NCBI GenBank assembly: GCA_963678675.1
Contig: OY783195.1
Span: 23,460,387-23,524,386, forward strand
DNA: 64,000 nt
Reading direction: 5' to 3'
Source: Xiphydria camelus
Taxonomy: Eukaryota; Arthropoda; Insecta; Hymenoptera; Xiphydriidae
In this document: one piece after another, positions 11,577-22,486 of the stretch
How the letters are laid out: each line of letters starts with the position of its first letter
How positions within the stretch are numbered: the stretch's first letter is position 1
Made by a program: the position numbers and the translations under genes
Notes under the pieces: model-generated
Told to the model about the DNA's origin: nothing
Seen by the model: the letters and a program-made list of their open reading frames with translations, nothing else
The model's database searches: none

Positions 11577-11911
11577 CGTATGTCAGCGATCAAAGAGCCC
11601 ATAGCAAAATTGCGAGTTTTGCATGAGCACCCCTGTGAACATCCTCGTCCAATAGAATCACCGCGGAGAAGCGTGAATGTGCATGCGTAGTCATCCGCGG
11701 GTGTTGTCGTCGTCAGCAAGTTCAGGTTGGTTTCAATGAAATAACCGATTGAAATAACCGATCTGAACTTGTGCTGACGACGACAACACCCGCGGATGAC
11801 TACGCATGCGCATTCACGCTTCTCCGGTGATTCTATTGGACGAGGAGACCCACGGTGGTGCTCATGCAAAACTCGCAGTTTTAAAGGGTCCTCTTTGATC
11901 GCGGACATACG
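11577..11911. mobile_element. 335 bp hairpin MITE
   Basis: The left arm 11577-11726 and right arm 11764-11911 are reverse complements, best in the inner 70 bases around GTCGTCGTCAGCA and ACTACGCATGCG. A loop of about 37 bases contains a short direct repeat, AATAACCGAT. Outer parts of the arms have small indels. No coding capacity is recognised. Confidence 0.85.
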
Positions 11912-12752
11912 ATATATCTGCGAGATTCGACTACGATGGACGAAGATTTTGCACGTTCGTCGGGCTTCGGCGCTAACGCGTCATACACAGTACCTATATA
12001 CTTTATGCTCACCAAAGGAGTTGCTACCGCTTTTGATTCTGATGTGTATGGAATAATAAACTGACTATACGACCGTCGCGATTGTATTGGAAGTATTATC
12101 GGATGATACGTTTCAAAAATGTATAGAAAAATCACGAATTAGAAGAATGTAAACTCTAAAATGAATTTACTGGTGATAATGTAACTCGATTAAAAATATC
12201 GAAAATAGATACGGTAATTCTGTACCTCCTTCGAATGATTAAAGACCTTTCCAATTATCTTATTCCTCACGATTGGACTAAAAATACCAGCTCGTAAGAC
12301 CTATAATACGTCTGCATCGCGTCTACCACGCGAACCACGTTTGGTTTTTCGATAATGGTTCTTGGCAAACGCCGCAAGACGAAACCGCCGGAACCACCAC
12401 CGCCTAGAATGTACCTCCGGCAAACCCACCCCACACTACGAATTACGATTCGAGAAACGTCGACGGTCGATTGGCTTCGACATTTGACGGGCGGCGGAAG
12501 GTTCTTTCAGTTACTGCTCTCGGAGTGCACTTCAAACGGTGTTTCACTGCGAAAAACCGTACTACTAATGCCACTTATACGCGGAATAAAAAAGTGGATT
12601 GAAAATCTTTTATGCGGAAAATGTAGGAATAGGAACTTTTCGCGTAACATGATCCATATGATTCCATGTTATCGTTGCTCGATTTTGCGGCTCTTGGTAA
12701 ATACTTTGAAACAGAAGTGCCTGTACCCCATGCTAGACTCCTTGATTCGTTG
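11912..12752. repeat. Unassigned DNA with a small dispersed segment at 12356-12402
   Basis: A stretch near 12356-12402 (GTTCTTGGCAAACG, then ACGAAACCGCC) resembles 19778-19820 and, more weakly, 18890-18930. The plus-strand ORF 12355-12771 starts in it but has no recognised family. The rest is AT-rich and without visible features. Confidence 0.4.
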
Positions 12753-13010
12753 TACGAGGGGGCAGAGTTAAAAGTCCGATACTTTTCTAGTAAATGGTGG
12801 CGCGATCGCGAAGATGAGTAGACGCCTTCATTTGGCGAAAAAAAAAAAGTTCTCTTCCACCACGACAATGTACCTGCTCATACGTCTGCCGTTGCAACAG
12901 CGAAATTGGTCGATTTGAAGTTCGAATTGCTTCCGCATCCACATTATTTACCGGATATGGCTTTCTGCGACTTCTTTCTCTTCCCAGACTTGACAAAATA
13001 GCTGGCTTCA
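12753..13010 (+). pseudogene. Internally deleted mariner with transposase C-terminal fragment
   Basis: The segment begins with TA and a mariner-like terminal repeat (CGAGGGGGCAGAGTTAAAAG) that is also present at both ends of the element at 22487-23826. After about 45 bases it goes straight into transposase C-terminal sequence: KKVLFHHDN at about 12845-12870, then the LLPHPHYLPDMAFCDFFLF-like stretch at about 12928-12985, containing the two downstream acidic residues of the mariner catalytic triad (the D of HHDN and the D of FCDFF). An in-frame TAG follows near 12999. The N-terminal two thirds of the transposase and the 3-prime terminal repeat are missing. The element breaks off just before the viral-like ORF at 13063. 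Confidence 0.85.
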
Positions 13011-13062
13011 GGGTACGTAAAAGTTTGTCAATATCGATCTTTAACTAATTTATCACCAGAAA

Positions 13063-14089
13063 ATGGCAGCTCAGCCAGTGAGTCAAGAACAACTGAGGGA
13101 GCTCACTAGGCGAATGGCATCTCATGCCGCTTCTCCTATAGGAGCATTAGTTTCTAGAGGAGCTATGACTCAAGAGCAAGCAAATGTGCTCAAGGCTTGC
13201 TTTAGTGAAGCCACCATTAATGATTGCATTGCTGGACTAAAAGCACAAATTGACTGCCTCGCCTATCAAGGCTTTGCCCCATCACTGACATTGCATATTC
13301 TGTTGGATAGGCATGCTAAAGCTAAGGACATGGACCAATCCCAAGGGATTCCTTTTGATATTAAGGACTTGAAGGCATTGAATGCTGCTATTGACTTACG
13401 CAATTGCTATCTTCTTGATGAGTGGCACGAATTGGAAAATGTCAAGAAGAAATCAACTGCAGAGCTCAACATTATCATGGATCGTCTGGCTGGCATTTAT
13501 TCAATAAGGACTACCAAGCCAACAGGTGGAGCCCCAGATCCTAAGATTATAACACTCTCAAGGAGATCTGCGGCTCTTCCACATATAACCATATCCTTGT
13601 TCCTCCAAGGTGTAGGAAGATCTCTTCTTCCAGTAAAGAAATATGGTTTGGGGAACTTTTCTAAAATTCTGCTGTGCCCCAATGTTGCATCACTGCTCTT
13701 TGCAGAAGGTGACTGGTCCTCATCATTTGATGGTATGGATCAATTTTCTCAATGACAAAGTCCTCCGCTCTAAGGGGGGATAAGAAATTTACTTCTCCTA
13801 GAGATCTGATCCAATTCCATGCTTCAGCCTATAACTCTCAGATGACCCTATCCGATCAAAGGCAATTCTATTGCACCAAGATGGGCCTGACCAAAGGTGC
13901 TAAAAAATACTCTAATGAGGTTAGAGATGCTGATAACAGAGCACTAAAACAGCTGAAAATGGCTGCTGAAGGAGCATTCGTGGATCTTCTTTCAATTCAG
14001 CCTTAGAGGAATTGGAAGTTGACCAGCTAGCACCTGGTACTAGCTTAGTGTGCACAACAAATCCAGGACATGATGACCAGACATACTAA
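13063..14089 (+). pseudogene. Endogenous viral element: nucleoprotein-like ORF with two frameshifts
   Basis: An ATG-initiated frame runs 13063-13755 (230 codons). The reading continues in a second frame at about 13740-14006 and plausibly a third at about 13988-14089 (acidic tail, TAA at 14087), so two frameshifts break it. The combined length, around 340 codons, matches nucleoproteins of segmented negative-strand RNA viruses. Sequence features include a helical N-terminal half and, near codons 166-182, an ITLSR...ALPHIT stretch that I associate with the phlebovirus/tenuivirus nucleocapsid family. No family search was possible. The ORF is GC-balanced and unlike the surrounding AT-rich DNA. It follows directly on a truncated mariner and precedes a piggyBac remnant. 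The viral-type assignment is inference; other negative-strand RNA virus nucleoproteins are possible. Confidence 0.55.
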
Positions 14090-14097
14090 CGTGTTCC

Positions 14098-14975
14098 AGA
14101 ATTGTTACAGGAGTATTAGCGATTCTGATGAAGATAGTATTAGTCCTATAGTGCATAGGACCTTATTGATAGAACTCCTCGGATGGCCACCAGAACACTG
14201 AGCAAGAACCGATTATGTCAAGGGATAGATTTTGGCAAATATGGAAGGCTTCGTATTTCAATAACAATGAAGACATCACAGATGAATCTGATCTATTATT
14301 CAAAGTCAGGCCTGTAATAAATTTTGTTGAAAAATTTAATAACACTTACAAACCGAATCAACAAATATCATTTGATGAGGGCATAATACCTTGGAGAGGA
14401 CGATTGTTTTTTAAAGTTTACAATTCTGGAAAACTTGTCAAGTACGGCATACTCATACGAATATTATCTGAAAGTGACACAGGTTATATTTGCAATTTTG
14501 AAGTTTATACAGCTCAAGGATTACGGTTGATCAAAGCGATACACACAGTAGTTTCGCCATATACTGATGTCTGGCAGCATTTGTATATGGATAATTACTA
14601 CAGCAGTTTCGATAACATGCAAGCCCTTTTATAAAAAAAATACGAATTTGCGCAACCATTACGAAAAATAGAGGTCCACCAGAGTGCCTGAAAAAAACTA
14701 ATTTAAAAAGAGGAGAAACAATCTTTCGCAGAAAACAAGATATATTAGTACAAGTTTGGCAATCGAAAAAAAATGAGCCTCATCTCTTCAATCCATTCCG
14801 CGGAAATGAAAGAAAGCAATAATTTTGACCGTAAAACGAGATAAAAAATTAAAAAACCAAATGCTTTGATCGACTATAACAAGTACATGAAAGGAGTGGA
14901 TCGAGCCGATCAGTATTTGCCTTACTATAGAATTTTGCGTAAAACAGTGAAGTGGACAAAGCGCTTAGCTATGTA
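14098..14975 (+). pseudogene. piggyBac transposase remnant
   Basis: Translation shows the DDE_Tnp_1_7 domain of piggyBac transposases in pieces. An acidic N-terminal patch with SDSDEDS lies around 14110-14130. The domain start at 14215 (MSRDRFWQIW) leads to FDEG, holding the first catalytic Asp, at about 14371-14382. RGRLFF and KYGI follow, then YMDNYYSS with the second Asp at about 14586-14610. A frameshift near 14630 moves the reading to another frame (ETIFRRKQDILV, about 14715-14750). It shifts again to the third-Asp region YNKYMKGVDRADQY at about 14872-14915. All three catalytic Asp are still visible, but frameshifts and stops disable it. The C-terminal cysteine-rich domain is missing; polymerase-like viral sequence takes over near 14980. 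Confidence 0.9.
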
Positions 14976-14979
14976 TAAT

Positions 14980-15480
14980 ATCGTCACAATGACTGATGGC
15001 GAGATTAAGCCTAGACAAGAAAAGGATCAATTTTGCCAAAGTGAAAGAAGGGGACAATGTGATATTCACGAGCGTAGATTACTCCAAGTGGAACACTAAC
15101 ATGAGACGTAGAAAGACACAACCATTGTTCAAAAGACTAGATGAGATGTTTGGATTCTCAAATTGCTTTCAAAGAACCCATGAACTGTTTGAAGCTTCCA
15201 CTCTCTATATGTTGAATGGAAGCTACTTACCAAGATTTGATGAAAATAGAAAAATAATTGAGGACCTAGGTGCCAGGAGAGGACATCTGGGGGGATGGAG
15301 GGGTTAAGTCAGAAAGGATGGACTATTTGGAGCATCATTCTTCAAAGATTGGTAGCAGGACTCGACTTGAAACATAAAATAATGGGTCAGGAAGACAACC
15401 AAATACTGAGAGAAGAATACCCCTCTGCCATGCCTATAGAGGAGACCAACGAAGCACATTGTAGATTTCTTTCCTGGTGA
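14980..15480 (+). pseudogene. Endogenous viral element: L polymerase (RdRp) fragment, mononegavirus-like
   Basis: Two overlapping frames (about 14996-15307 and 15295-15480) together show the order of conserved RdRp motifs of non-segmented negative-strand RNA viruses. Motif A appears as VDYSKWNTNMR at about 15080-15112, followed by an RTHELFEAS stretch at about 15174-15200. After a frameshift near 15290 comes motif B (GMEGLSQKGWTIW, about 15293-15331), then motif C as GQEDNQ at about 15385-15402. The catalytic motif C is normally GDNQ in this order; the Gly is replaced by Glu here, which with the frameshift indicates a dead copy. Only about 165 codons of a roughly 2000-codon protein are present. 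It abuts the piggyBac remnant upstream and an LTR-like block downstream. Confidence 0.8.
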
Positions 15481-15591
15481 AATGTGTTACGTCTTGAAAA
15501 TTCCTACGCAGCCGTATTCATAGAATTAATAGAGGTACGTGCGAGCGAGCGATAAATAAGTTCCCATGGAGAAATGGAGGATAAGCAATCA

Positions 15592-16245
15592 TGTAACAGC
15601 CCAGACAGATCAAATCCCAAACAGGAACAAACACTCTCCTATGCAGCAGTATGAACAGCGACGAACGAAACGGAAAGCGAGACCCTTCAAGGAGCCTTTA
15701 ACAGATCATAACTTCATCACACTCTATGGGACGTAACAGCGACGTGTTATCGACGCGAAAGGCCGGAAGTTCCGCAAAGCCCTCAGCGATGCACGTGCCA
15801 CCAGAAACTAGATCAAGGAATCTCCTACCCCCCCCCAAAAAAAAAAAAAAACATCAGGCTGGACCCCAACTAGGACGAAGAATCAAGCTTGACCATTGGT
15901 CGCCCCCCTAGAACAGGGATAGGAAGCACCCTCGCGAAAGTGGAATAAAAAGAGACTCTCTAATCAGGGCACGCAGAATCTTAGTGCAGAATTTTAGCGA
16001 AGAATATCAGCGCAGAATATTAGCTCAGCTGCAAGTGTCAATTTTGTTGCAATTAGATCAGTGCAGACTTTTTAGCTCAGAGTTTCGTGTGTCAATCGTT
16101 TTCCGAGTCTTCGTTGTTTTTTTTTCTGATTTTCTCGCCGATCGTCGGATTAACTAACGAGTGTCTATCGCATCACCTGTACCAAGGTTCCTTGTGCTTC
16201 CGAATAATTTAATAAAAGTGTTAAAGACAATTCTGGTGTAGTGGT
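15592..16245 (+). mobile_element. LTR-like block of an LTR retrotransposon
   Basis: The block starts TGTAACAGCCC, a common LTR start in insect Gypsy and BEL/Pao elements. It has a TATA-like AATAAAAAGAG at about 15944-15955 and a polyadenylation signal AATAAA near 16210. A TGG word near 16239 could begin a primer-binding site. A poly-C/poly-A tract lies at 15830-15850. A purine-rich leader follows, with a donor-like AGGTAAGTGG near 16355, but no gag or pol is seen. No second LTR was found in the window, so it is a solo or truncated LTR at best. An alternative is a host 5-prime UTR. Confidence 0.4.
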
Positions 16246-17604
16246 TCGTGCTACCCTACCCTGCCCTCCTGCGAACGACTAGAGAGGAAAAGAAGAGAAG
16301 GAACGAGGAAAGGGAGGAACGACCAGAGAGAGAGAGACAGAGAGCTCCAAAGAAAGGTAAGTGGCAACTGAATATTCTTCTTTGATTCAGAAACTCGTGA
16401 TCGTATCCCTGATCCCCATTGCTTTCCCCGAGTCGATAGTTAGTGGTAAATAGAATTGTCCATGACATGACGTGACAAATGGCTTCCTCCAGAGAATTGG
16501 ACCACCTTTAAAACTTGAAGAAACATGGAGCTCTAGGAGATAGGTGATCTACAATCCGCGAAAGTAGAAACCATTTAAATTTGCTCAACTTTTAATAGCG
16601 TGAAATCGTGACAAAATCAAAGTGAACTTTCTGTAAACTTTGGTTTTGGAGTATGCCCGATATTAACAAATCCAAACTAGTCAGAAGCTGTGCAGAAAAA
16701 TTAATGACGTTAAAATTTGTCACTGTTCAGTTATAGAACAAGTTTGTGGTAAGCGTAGTTTCGTGTAACGCGAAAAGCATCGGTGGCGTGTTAATTGTTC
16801 TGTGTACATTTTTTGGACGTATGGAAAACTGTGAGCAGAACAATTAACGATACTGAAACTGTTGATTAGACGTTACAGAATAGGCTTCTTTAGGAGCAAG
16901 CAGGCGTAACTCAGGAACTAAATTTTTTAAATATTTATGCAATGTTATAGTACCCGAACATGAGTATCGCGAGTGCTGCAACGCGGTATGGATATGTATC
17001 AGAGTGCGCGACCCTTAGCAATTAATTCAATTTTCAGTTAAAGCCGCAATTTAGTACCCGAACATCAACCCGGACACTTAGCGTGCATGGAGCATCGAGC
17101 AACGAACAACGGCTAATAAACGTACAAAGTTCTGTAGGCTTGGTCGAAAATCTCTTCCAGCCATTGGTTGTTCGCTGCTCGACAATAGATGCGTATCAGA
17201 ACCATTATGCCAATGACGAGCAAATCCCCCACGGCGCGCCGCTATCCATTCGACAAATAAATGTTTGAAAGCCTGCTGTTTGAGTCATTTGAATAACACG
17301 CTTAAATTTGATTAGAGAACATTTTAGGGGGGATAATAAAGCTTGAAGAAAATTTGAACACATTTAGAGTAGTATGGTCACTCTCCAAAGTGATCGTTGA
17401 GTGTCCGTAAAAAAAGTCATCAAAAAACTATGATTTATAATTTTAAATTCTCTTTGTGAATTATAAAATTTATGATCATAAGAATTAGTCGATTATTTTG
17501 ATTTTCTTTTCACTTATTATTCATATAATATGCCTCCTTTGACTAGCGTCTTTTTATGTGTGGCAACGCATATTATCAATGGGCTCGTGGACCAGTAGAG
17601 AAAA
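16246..17604. other. Unassigned DNA after the LTR-like block
   Basis: A purine-rich leader (16250-16350) gives way to AT-rich DNA. A short inverted pair, TTAATTGTTCTG with CAGAACAATTAA, lies at about 16793 and 16837. No gene recognised. Confidence 0.35.
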
Positions 17605-17638
17605 CCACGATACACTCAAACGTTTGAGTGTATCGTGG
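17605..17638. repeat. Perfect 34 bp palindrome
   Basis: CCACGATACACTCAAACG is followed immediately by its exact reverse complement, with centre AACGTT and no loop. Weaker flanking pairing (GTGGCAACG at about 17559, CGTTGCCAC at about 17687) suggests it is the core of a small hairpin element of about 140 bases. Confidence 0.9.
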
Positions 17639-18413
17639 GGAAAACGAGATCTGAAATGCACGCTTGAACCCACTCCACTGACGCGACGTTGCCACATCTA
17701 CTCGACGCGCTATTTCCGACACCGAGAAGCAGAAATTAGTTATAACTAAAGTATCAAACGGTCAATAATTTTCATCAATGGGTGTAAATTTTTGTTTTTT
17801 TTCCCCGTTTTTTTGGTATATTTTTTATATTCTAATCTTGGATTTTACATACAAACCCCAAGAAATGTGTCTTGCCCATAAGACTCTGGGTTATTTTCTA
17901 CTCGGTAATTAATTTTTATCAGACATACTAAACGGTCAATCTACCCCAAATTGCACCAGGAGGTTTCTATTGATATTAGCTTGCATACATAATTATTTCA
18001 TATTTAAATCTTGGAAATCGATTCATGACCATACTACTTTAACCCTGAAAAATTCGACACCTTCGACAAGCATGGAAAAAAATTCGGTATAAAACATAAA
18101 CCAAATAACGCATTTCGCTGTTACAATATTTAGTTATATAACTGTTCAGGAATTTTATATATTCACTAGTAAAATATTTAACGTGAACCAATAAATGTAC
18201 AATAGAATGTTATCAGAACGATCAGTAATCGGCTTGACTGCTAAACGCGACCAACTTGACATCGAAACTGGCAAAGTTAATGTAATTGTAATTTTTTACT
18301 TTGCATGAAATGATCGTAGAACTGTTAATAGTCGATATAAGCATCGATTAAAAATTTTCCATAAACTTTAGAGTAATTTATCGTAATTATCGCTTCACTG
18401 TAATGAAAATTAT
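17639..18413. other. Unassigned AT-rich DNA
   Basis: The wording AAACGGTCAAT occurs near 17756 and 17931, suggesting a diverged tandem repeat of about 175 bases. Otherwise nothing is recognised. Confidence 0.3.
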
Positions 18414-18680
18414 AATATCGGATGTCCGGAAAATGGTAACCAAAATTTATGGGCGATATCCTTGGGGAAAAGTAAGAATAATTTATTTTTGGAAAATTTT
18501 TATTTAAATGGACCATATTTGAGATAAAATGTTACAAATTTGCACTAATCGAAGTTCTGTCATTGGTGTAAGCATTCTGAATCCAGTAAAACGTTTTACA
18601 AAAAATAAATTATTCTTATATTTTCCCAAAGCTATCTCCCACAAATTTTTGGCTACCAATTGCTGGATATCCTGTATATC
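18414..18680. mobile_element. Diverged hairpin MITE (about 265 bp)
   Basis: The left arm (ATATCGGATGTCCGG, then GGTAACCAAAATTTATGGG) pairs with the right arm (CCCACAAATTTTTGGCTACC, then GGATATCCTGTATAT) at about 75-80 percent over 80 bases. The inner parts AAGAATAATTTATTTTT and AAAAATAAATTATTCTT match nearly exactly. Confidence 0.75.
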
Positions 18681-19739
18681 CGAGCATGGTTGAATTGAAC
18701 AACGAGTCTACACAAATTACGATGTTTGTAAACACTCATTGCTTTCGGTCGCATATAGCAGCTTACTCCGCGTATACAACATTAATTATCCTACCTGATT
18801 TGACATTTATTATGATTTATTAAAAACCACCTTTCTCCAGTGTAAAGACAAATACATTATGCATCGTGTTCAAATGCGACGCAACGAGAGCTTCGTCTCG
18901 CCATAAAATAAAACCGCCTAGATCACCAAATGGGATTCACCTCGACCTCGAAGCTGACACGAGTCGGCAAATGACTCGAGAAACGCCAATGGCCGAATGC
19001 CTTTAACCCTTGTGAGAGACTGAAGAACCTTCTATAACCGTCGCTTTTTATTTGCGGGCATTCCGAACCACTTTTCACTGCGGAATCAGTGTAAATAAAT
19101 CCTCGTATGGAACAAACGTGAACTGGCTGTACCCAACTGGGAGTTTCTCTCGCACTTACCTACCCACCCAACAAATAAATAATCGGAAACCTGTTACATG
19201 TTTTCCATCCATTCGAATAACACTCCTCAAACTTAAGTAGAAAATATTTTAGCAAAATGAAAAACGACTAAAGCGTACCCAAGCTATTTTACCATTAAAA
19301 ATTCATTTTGTATATGTACAGAAAAACAAAATTGATCTAAACAGTGCACCAATTGCTGCAAATTGTAACACAGTCTACGCTTACTATAAGTCAGTCGTAA
19401 AAACCTTGTTAAATTTGCAGCAGAAAAATGTAAAATTTACCAGGAAAATATAAAATTAACAGCAGAGTCGGATACAGTTTACATATCGAGTGATCCATTG
19501 CACGCACAGAGTTGAGTTGCATTTAGAAGAATATATTTACAACTTTGACTTTGTAAATTCAACTTCAACCTCTTTTTACTTGTAAGAGGACAAGTTTTCA
19601 ACCAAATGCATCATACTAATATTTTCCTGCGGTGCAAACATATTCCACTCCAGATTCATATGTAAATAGAGCATGTCTCTCTCTGGACGTGTCAATTAAA
19701 ATTCTTCCAAAAATGAACTACTCTCAGAATAGACGCGCC
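18681..19739. repeat. Dispersed repeats in unassigned DNA
   Basis: The segment 18885-19030 is a diverged copy of 19775-19920 (shared CCAAATGGGAT, then CTCGACCTCGAAGC). The segment 19330-19560 is the reverse complement of 29155-29385 (shared GCACCAATTGCTGCAAATTGTAACA-type sequence and the tract around CTCTGTGTGC or GCACGCACAGAG). No gene is recognised. Confidence 0.6.
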
Positions 19740-20865
19740 TGCAGCGTTTCCCGATGCAAACAACCACCCGTCGCCGGGCGAAGTTCTTGGCAAACGTCAC
19801 GGAACAAAACCACCTGAACCGCCAAATGGGATCTGACTCGACCTCGAAGCCGAGTCGCGAATGACCGGAGAAGCGCCAGTGATCGAATACTTTCGACCCT
19901 TGATACCTTTATAGTCGTTTTCATCCGGCGTAGAAGCAGCGCGAACTGAACAAACACGGGAGGTGGGTCGGTTGATCCCAGCCGATATATCTACGGATTG
20001 GACGCATATCGAGTGCACACTCGAACGGAATCTTTTGAACGCGCGAAGGTTTCACGTATCGCGAATGAAAGGGGAAATAGCAGAGGGTGGCGCGCGAGCC
20101 TTACCGACGCGCGGGCAGAATAAAGCATCTCGATGGGCTTTAGCATCCTTTTACAACTTCGTTCCTCGACGATGTAACGACGCGCACTTCTCTCTTTTCT
20201 TTCTCCCTTTCGGATTTCCTCGCGCGCCGCATAGCGTCGCGTCTGGACGGAAACTAAAATCGACAAAGTCGGGGGACCATCGTCCACATTCTGTCTACTT
20301 TCCTCCCCGTCCGCCGCATACCTCTTCCGCGGTATAGAAATCCGAGAACACACTCGACGCGTGGTAATGCTGCATTCAAAGCATTTTTTTCGTTAGTCTC
20401 GCGTCAAAGCGTGAGACAGGGCGAGGGAGGGGCAGGGTCGCGAGGGAGGGAAAGAGGAAGAGGTCTGCGAACCGTGAGATGCATTCAGCTTCCCGCGAGA
20501 CTTTCCTCGACTAACGCGAGATGAAATTACAGCTCCCGACAGCCTCGCTATTCTCGCAAAGACACAGAGCCTTATTCATTTCTGCTTATTTTCGTGCGAG
20601 CCGTCGGCGTCGGTTGGAACGGAGTCCGCGTGTGTCTGGAAGAGGGATAGAGTCTCCGACGGGGCGAAGGTTTGTGTGTGTGTGTGTGATGGATGTAAAT
20701 TTCTTGCGCATTTGCTTAGGGAAGAAAGAAGTCTGTGATACGCGCATATGCTGCACTTGCCTATACATATAATCGAAAGAATCGCAAAGCCTCGCGTATA
20801 TGTATCCAGGAGTAGGGACGTGCGAAGAATTTCAAAAATTCGTCTAGAAATGTTTATAGGTGCAG
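19740..20865. other. CpG-rich island, no gene recognised
   Basis: GC-rich with many CpG and several overlapping ORFs on both strands (for example 19963-20337 plus and 19991-20353 minus) that exclude each other and have no family resemblance. It contains a (GT) run near 20672-20687. It could be a promoter island. Confidence 0.4.
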
Positions 20866-21220
20866 AGGATCAATCACTGGACCTGCGACATAGCAAATTC
20901 AACCTATACAATTTTGTGGAACTGTAGATGATGAGCGTCATTATTGATTGGTCGTAATGGATAAGAGAGATTAAGCAGGATCGGCAACTGTCAATGGTGA
21001 AATTCTGAAACTCCTGGTTCCAACCAGAACTGAAATGAAATCTGGTAAGAATCAGGTGTACCTACCTGATTGAAGAATTCAATCACTGACAAATGCCAGT
21101 CTTGCTTATCCTCTTCTACCCATCACGACCAATCAACAATAACGCTCATCGTCAACGATTCTACAAAATCGTATAAGTACGTTATATTTGCTACGTTGTA
21201 GGTCCAGTAATATTGATCTT
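20866..21220. mobile_element. 355 bp hairpin element, first copy
   Basis: The left part (GATCAATCACTGGACCT, then ATGAGCGTCATTATTGATTGGTCGT) is complemented by the right part (ACGACCAATCAACAATAACGC, then AGGTCCAGTAATATTGATC). A second copy, lacking part of the left arm, is at 24297-24560. Confidence 0.8.
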
Positions 21221-21274
21221 GTATATGTATTTTATAGATTCAAATGTCAATGGGGTAATTGCAAGTTATTTCAA

Positions 21275-21685
21275 CGGGGTGTCCAGTACAATTCCATAAT
21301 GACTTTTAAGTACTTTTAAAGGACCCTTCAAGGATTTTTTCAGGATTTTCAATCACGTAAAACGATCAATGATAAGCTATACGAGAGGTCCGTTATTCCG
21401 CGATAAGCAAATAAAATAACCTATACAATGAAACAATAAGAATATTTATTAAGTGCGCAAACGTGCTGTACCTATTCGCGCATTAATTGTTGCCCGTTGC
21501 TCGATGCGCCGTCCAAATTAGTCTTTACTCTTTAAAAAATTCAGTGCTTTGGTAAAACGTACGAAAAATAAATTTTCAAAGATCTACACAAAAATGCAAG
21601 TACATTTCCAGATTTTTTTAAGGACAAGCAAAATCCAAGTATTATTTAAGTACTTTCAGGATTTCAAAGACCGCTGAACACCCGA
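21275..21685. mobile_element. Insertion with GGGTGT-type ends (about 410 bp)
   Basis: The ends CGGGGTGTCCAG and CTGAACACCCG are inverted. The sequence directly left (GGGTAATTGCAAG) and directly right (TCAATCCTGCCATG) is contiguous in the homologous stretch at 24590-24640, which therefore acts as an empty site. The inside is AT-rich with AAGTACTTT and AGTACTTTC words and no ORF. Confidence 0.7.
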
Positions 21686-21739
21686 TTCAATCCTGCCATG
21701 TCATCGTACATAGTAAGAACATATATTTCTACCTATAAG

Positions 21740-22484
21740 GCGGTTTGAAAACGTGACTTTGTTATTAGCAAAGCACTGTTTCATCGATATAAGTTCTAAA
21801 ATACGGATCCTCTTTTAAAACGGAAAAACAGTTAGTAATCCTAATACATGGAATGAAATCATTAAATCATTAACCGTATCATTAACCGAGTGGGTATGTA
21901 TCAAATAAATCGAAGTATCCGGCAATAATAAATAGTTTCACTTCAGCAAAATGTAGATAAAATAAATCTCATCTCGTGGAAAATGTAGGAATTTTGCCAG
22001 AAATTCGTTTATATAAATTCTTGTGTACATTAGTAATAGAAACGGACATACGCACCCTTCATTGAGTAATAAACATGTGAAAAATATGATCCTCTAAGGA
22101 AAAAACGTCCTACAATAGACGGTATTTGCATGCGACTATGATAGAGCGTAACAGTATGATTTCAGCCAAATCTAACAATAAGAATTAATTGTAAGAGAGA
22201 AAAGAACCAAACCGAATTTTTATGTGTGCGTACGCATAGACATTGCTAATGCCATCCATCGGCCATACCTTGAACCTCATTCCACTGCTTCACGGACACT
22301 CCACAACTTTAATGAAATAGTATAAGTGACGTGCGTGTACAGCTGGACGATTGAAAATGTGTCACAAGTAGATTTCTCCTTCAAGTTTCGCTCACATTAT
22401 CAGTGCCTGAATGATTATTAATATAGGGAAGAATTTACCTCCCCATGCGTATTGGTAACGCGTGAATATGTGGTTTTAGAGAAA
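21740..22484. other. Unassigned AT-rich DNA
   Basis: No coding similarity, hairpin or clear repeat was seen in this stretch. Confidence 0.3.
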
Positions 22485-22486
22485 TA

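Noticed and set aside
12355..12771. 138-codon plus-strand ORF ahead of the mariner fragment
   Set aside because: It runs into the mariner terminal repeat and has no recognised domain.
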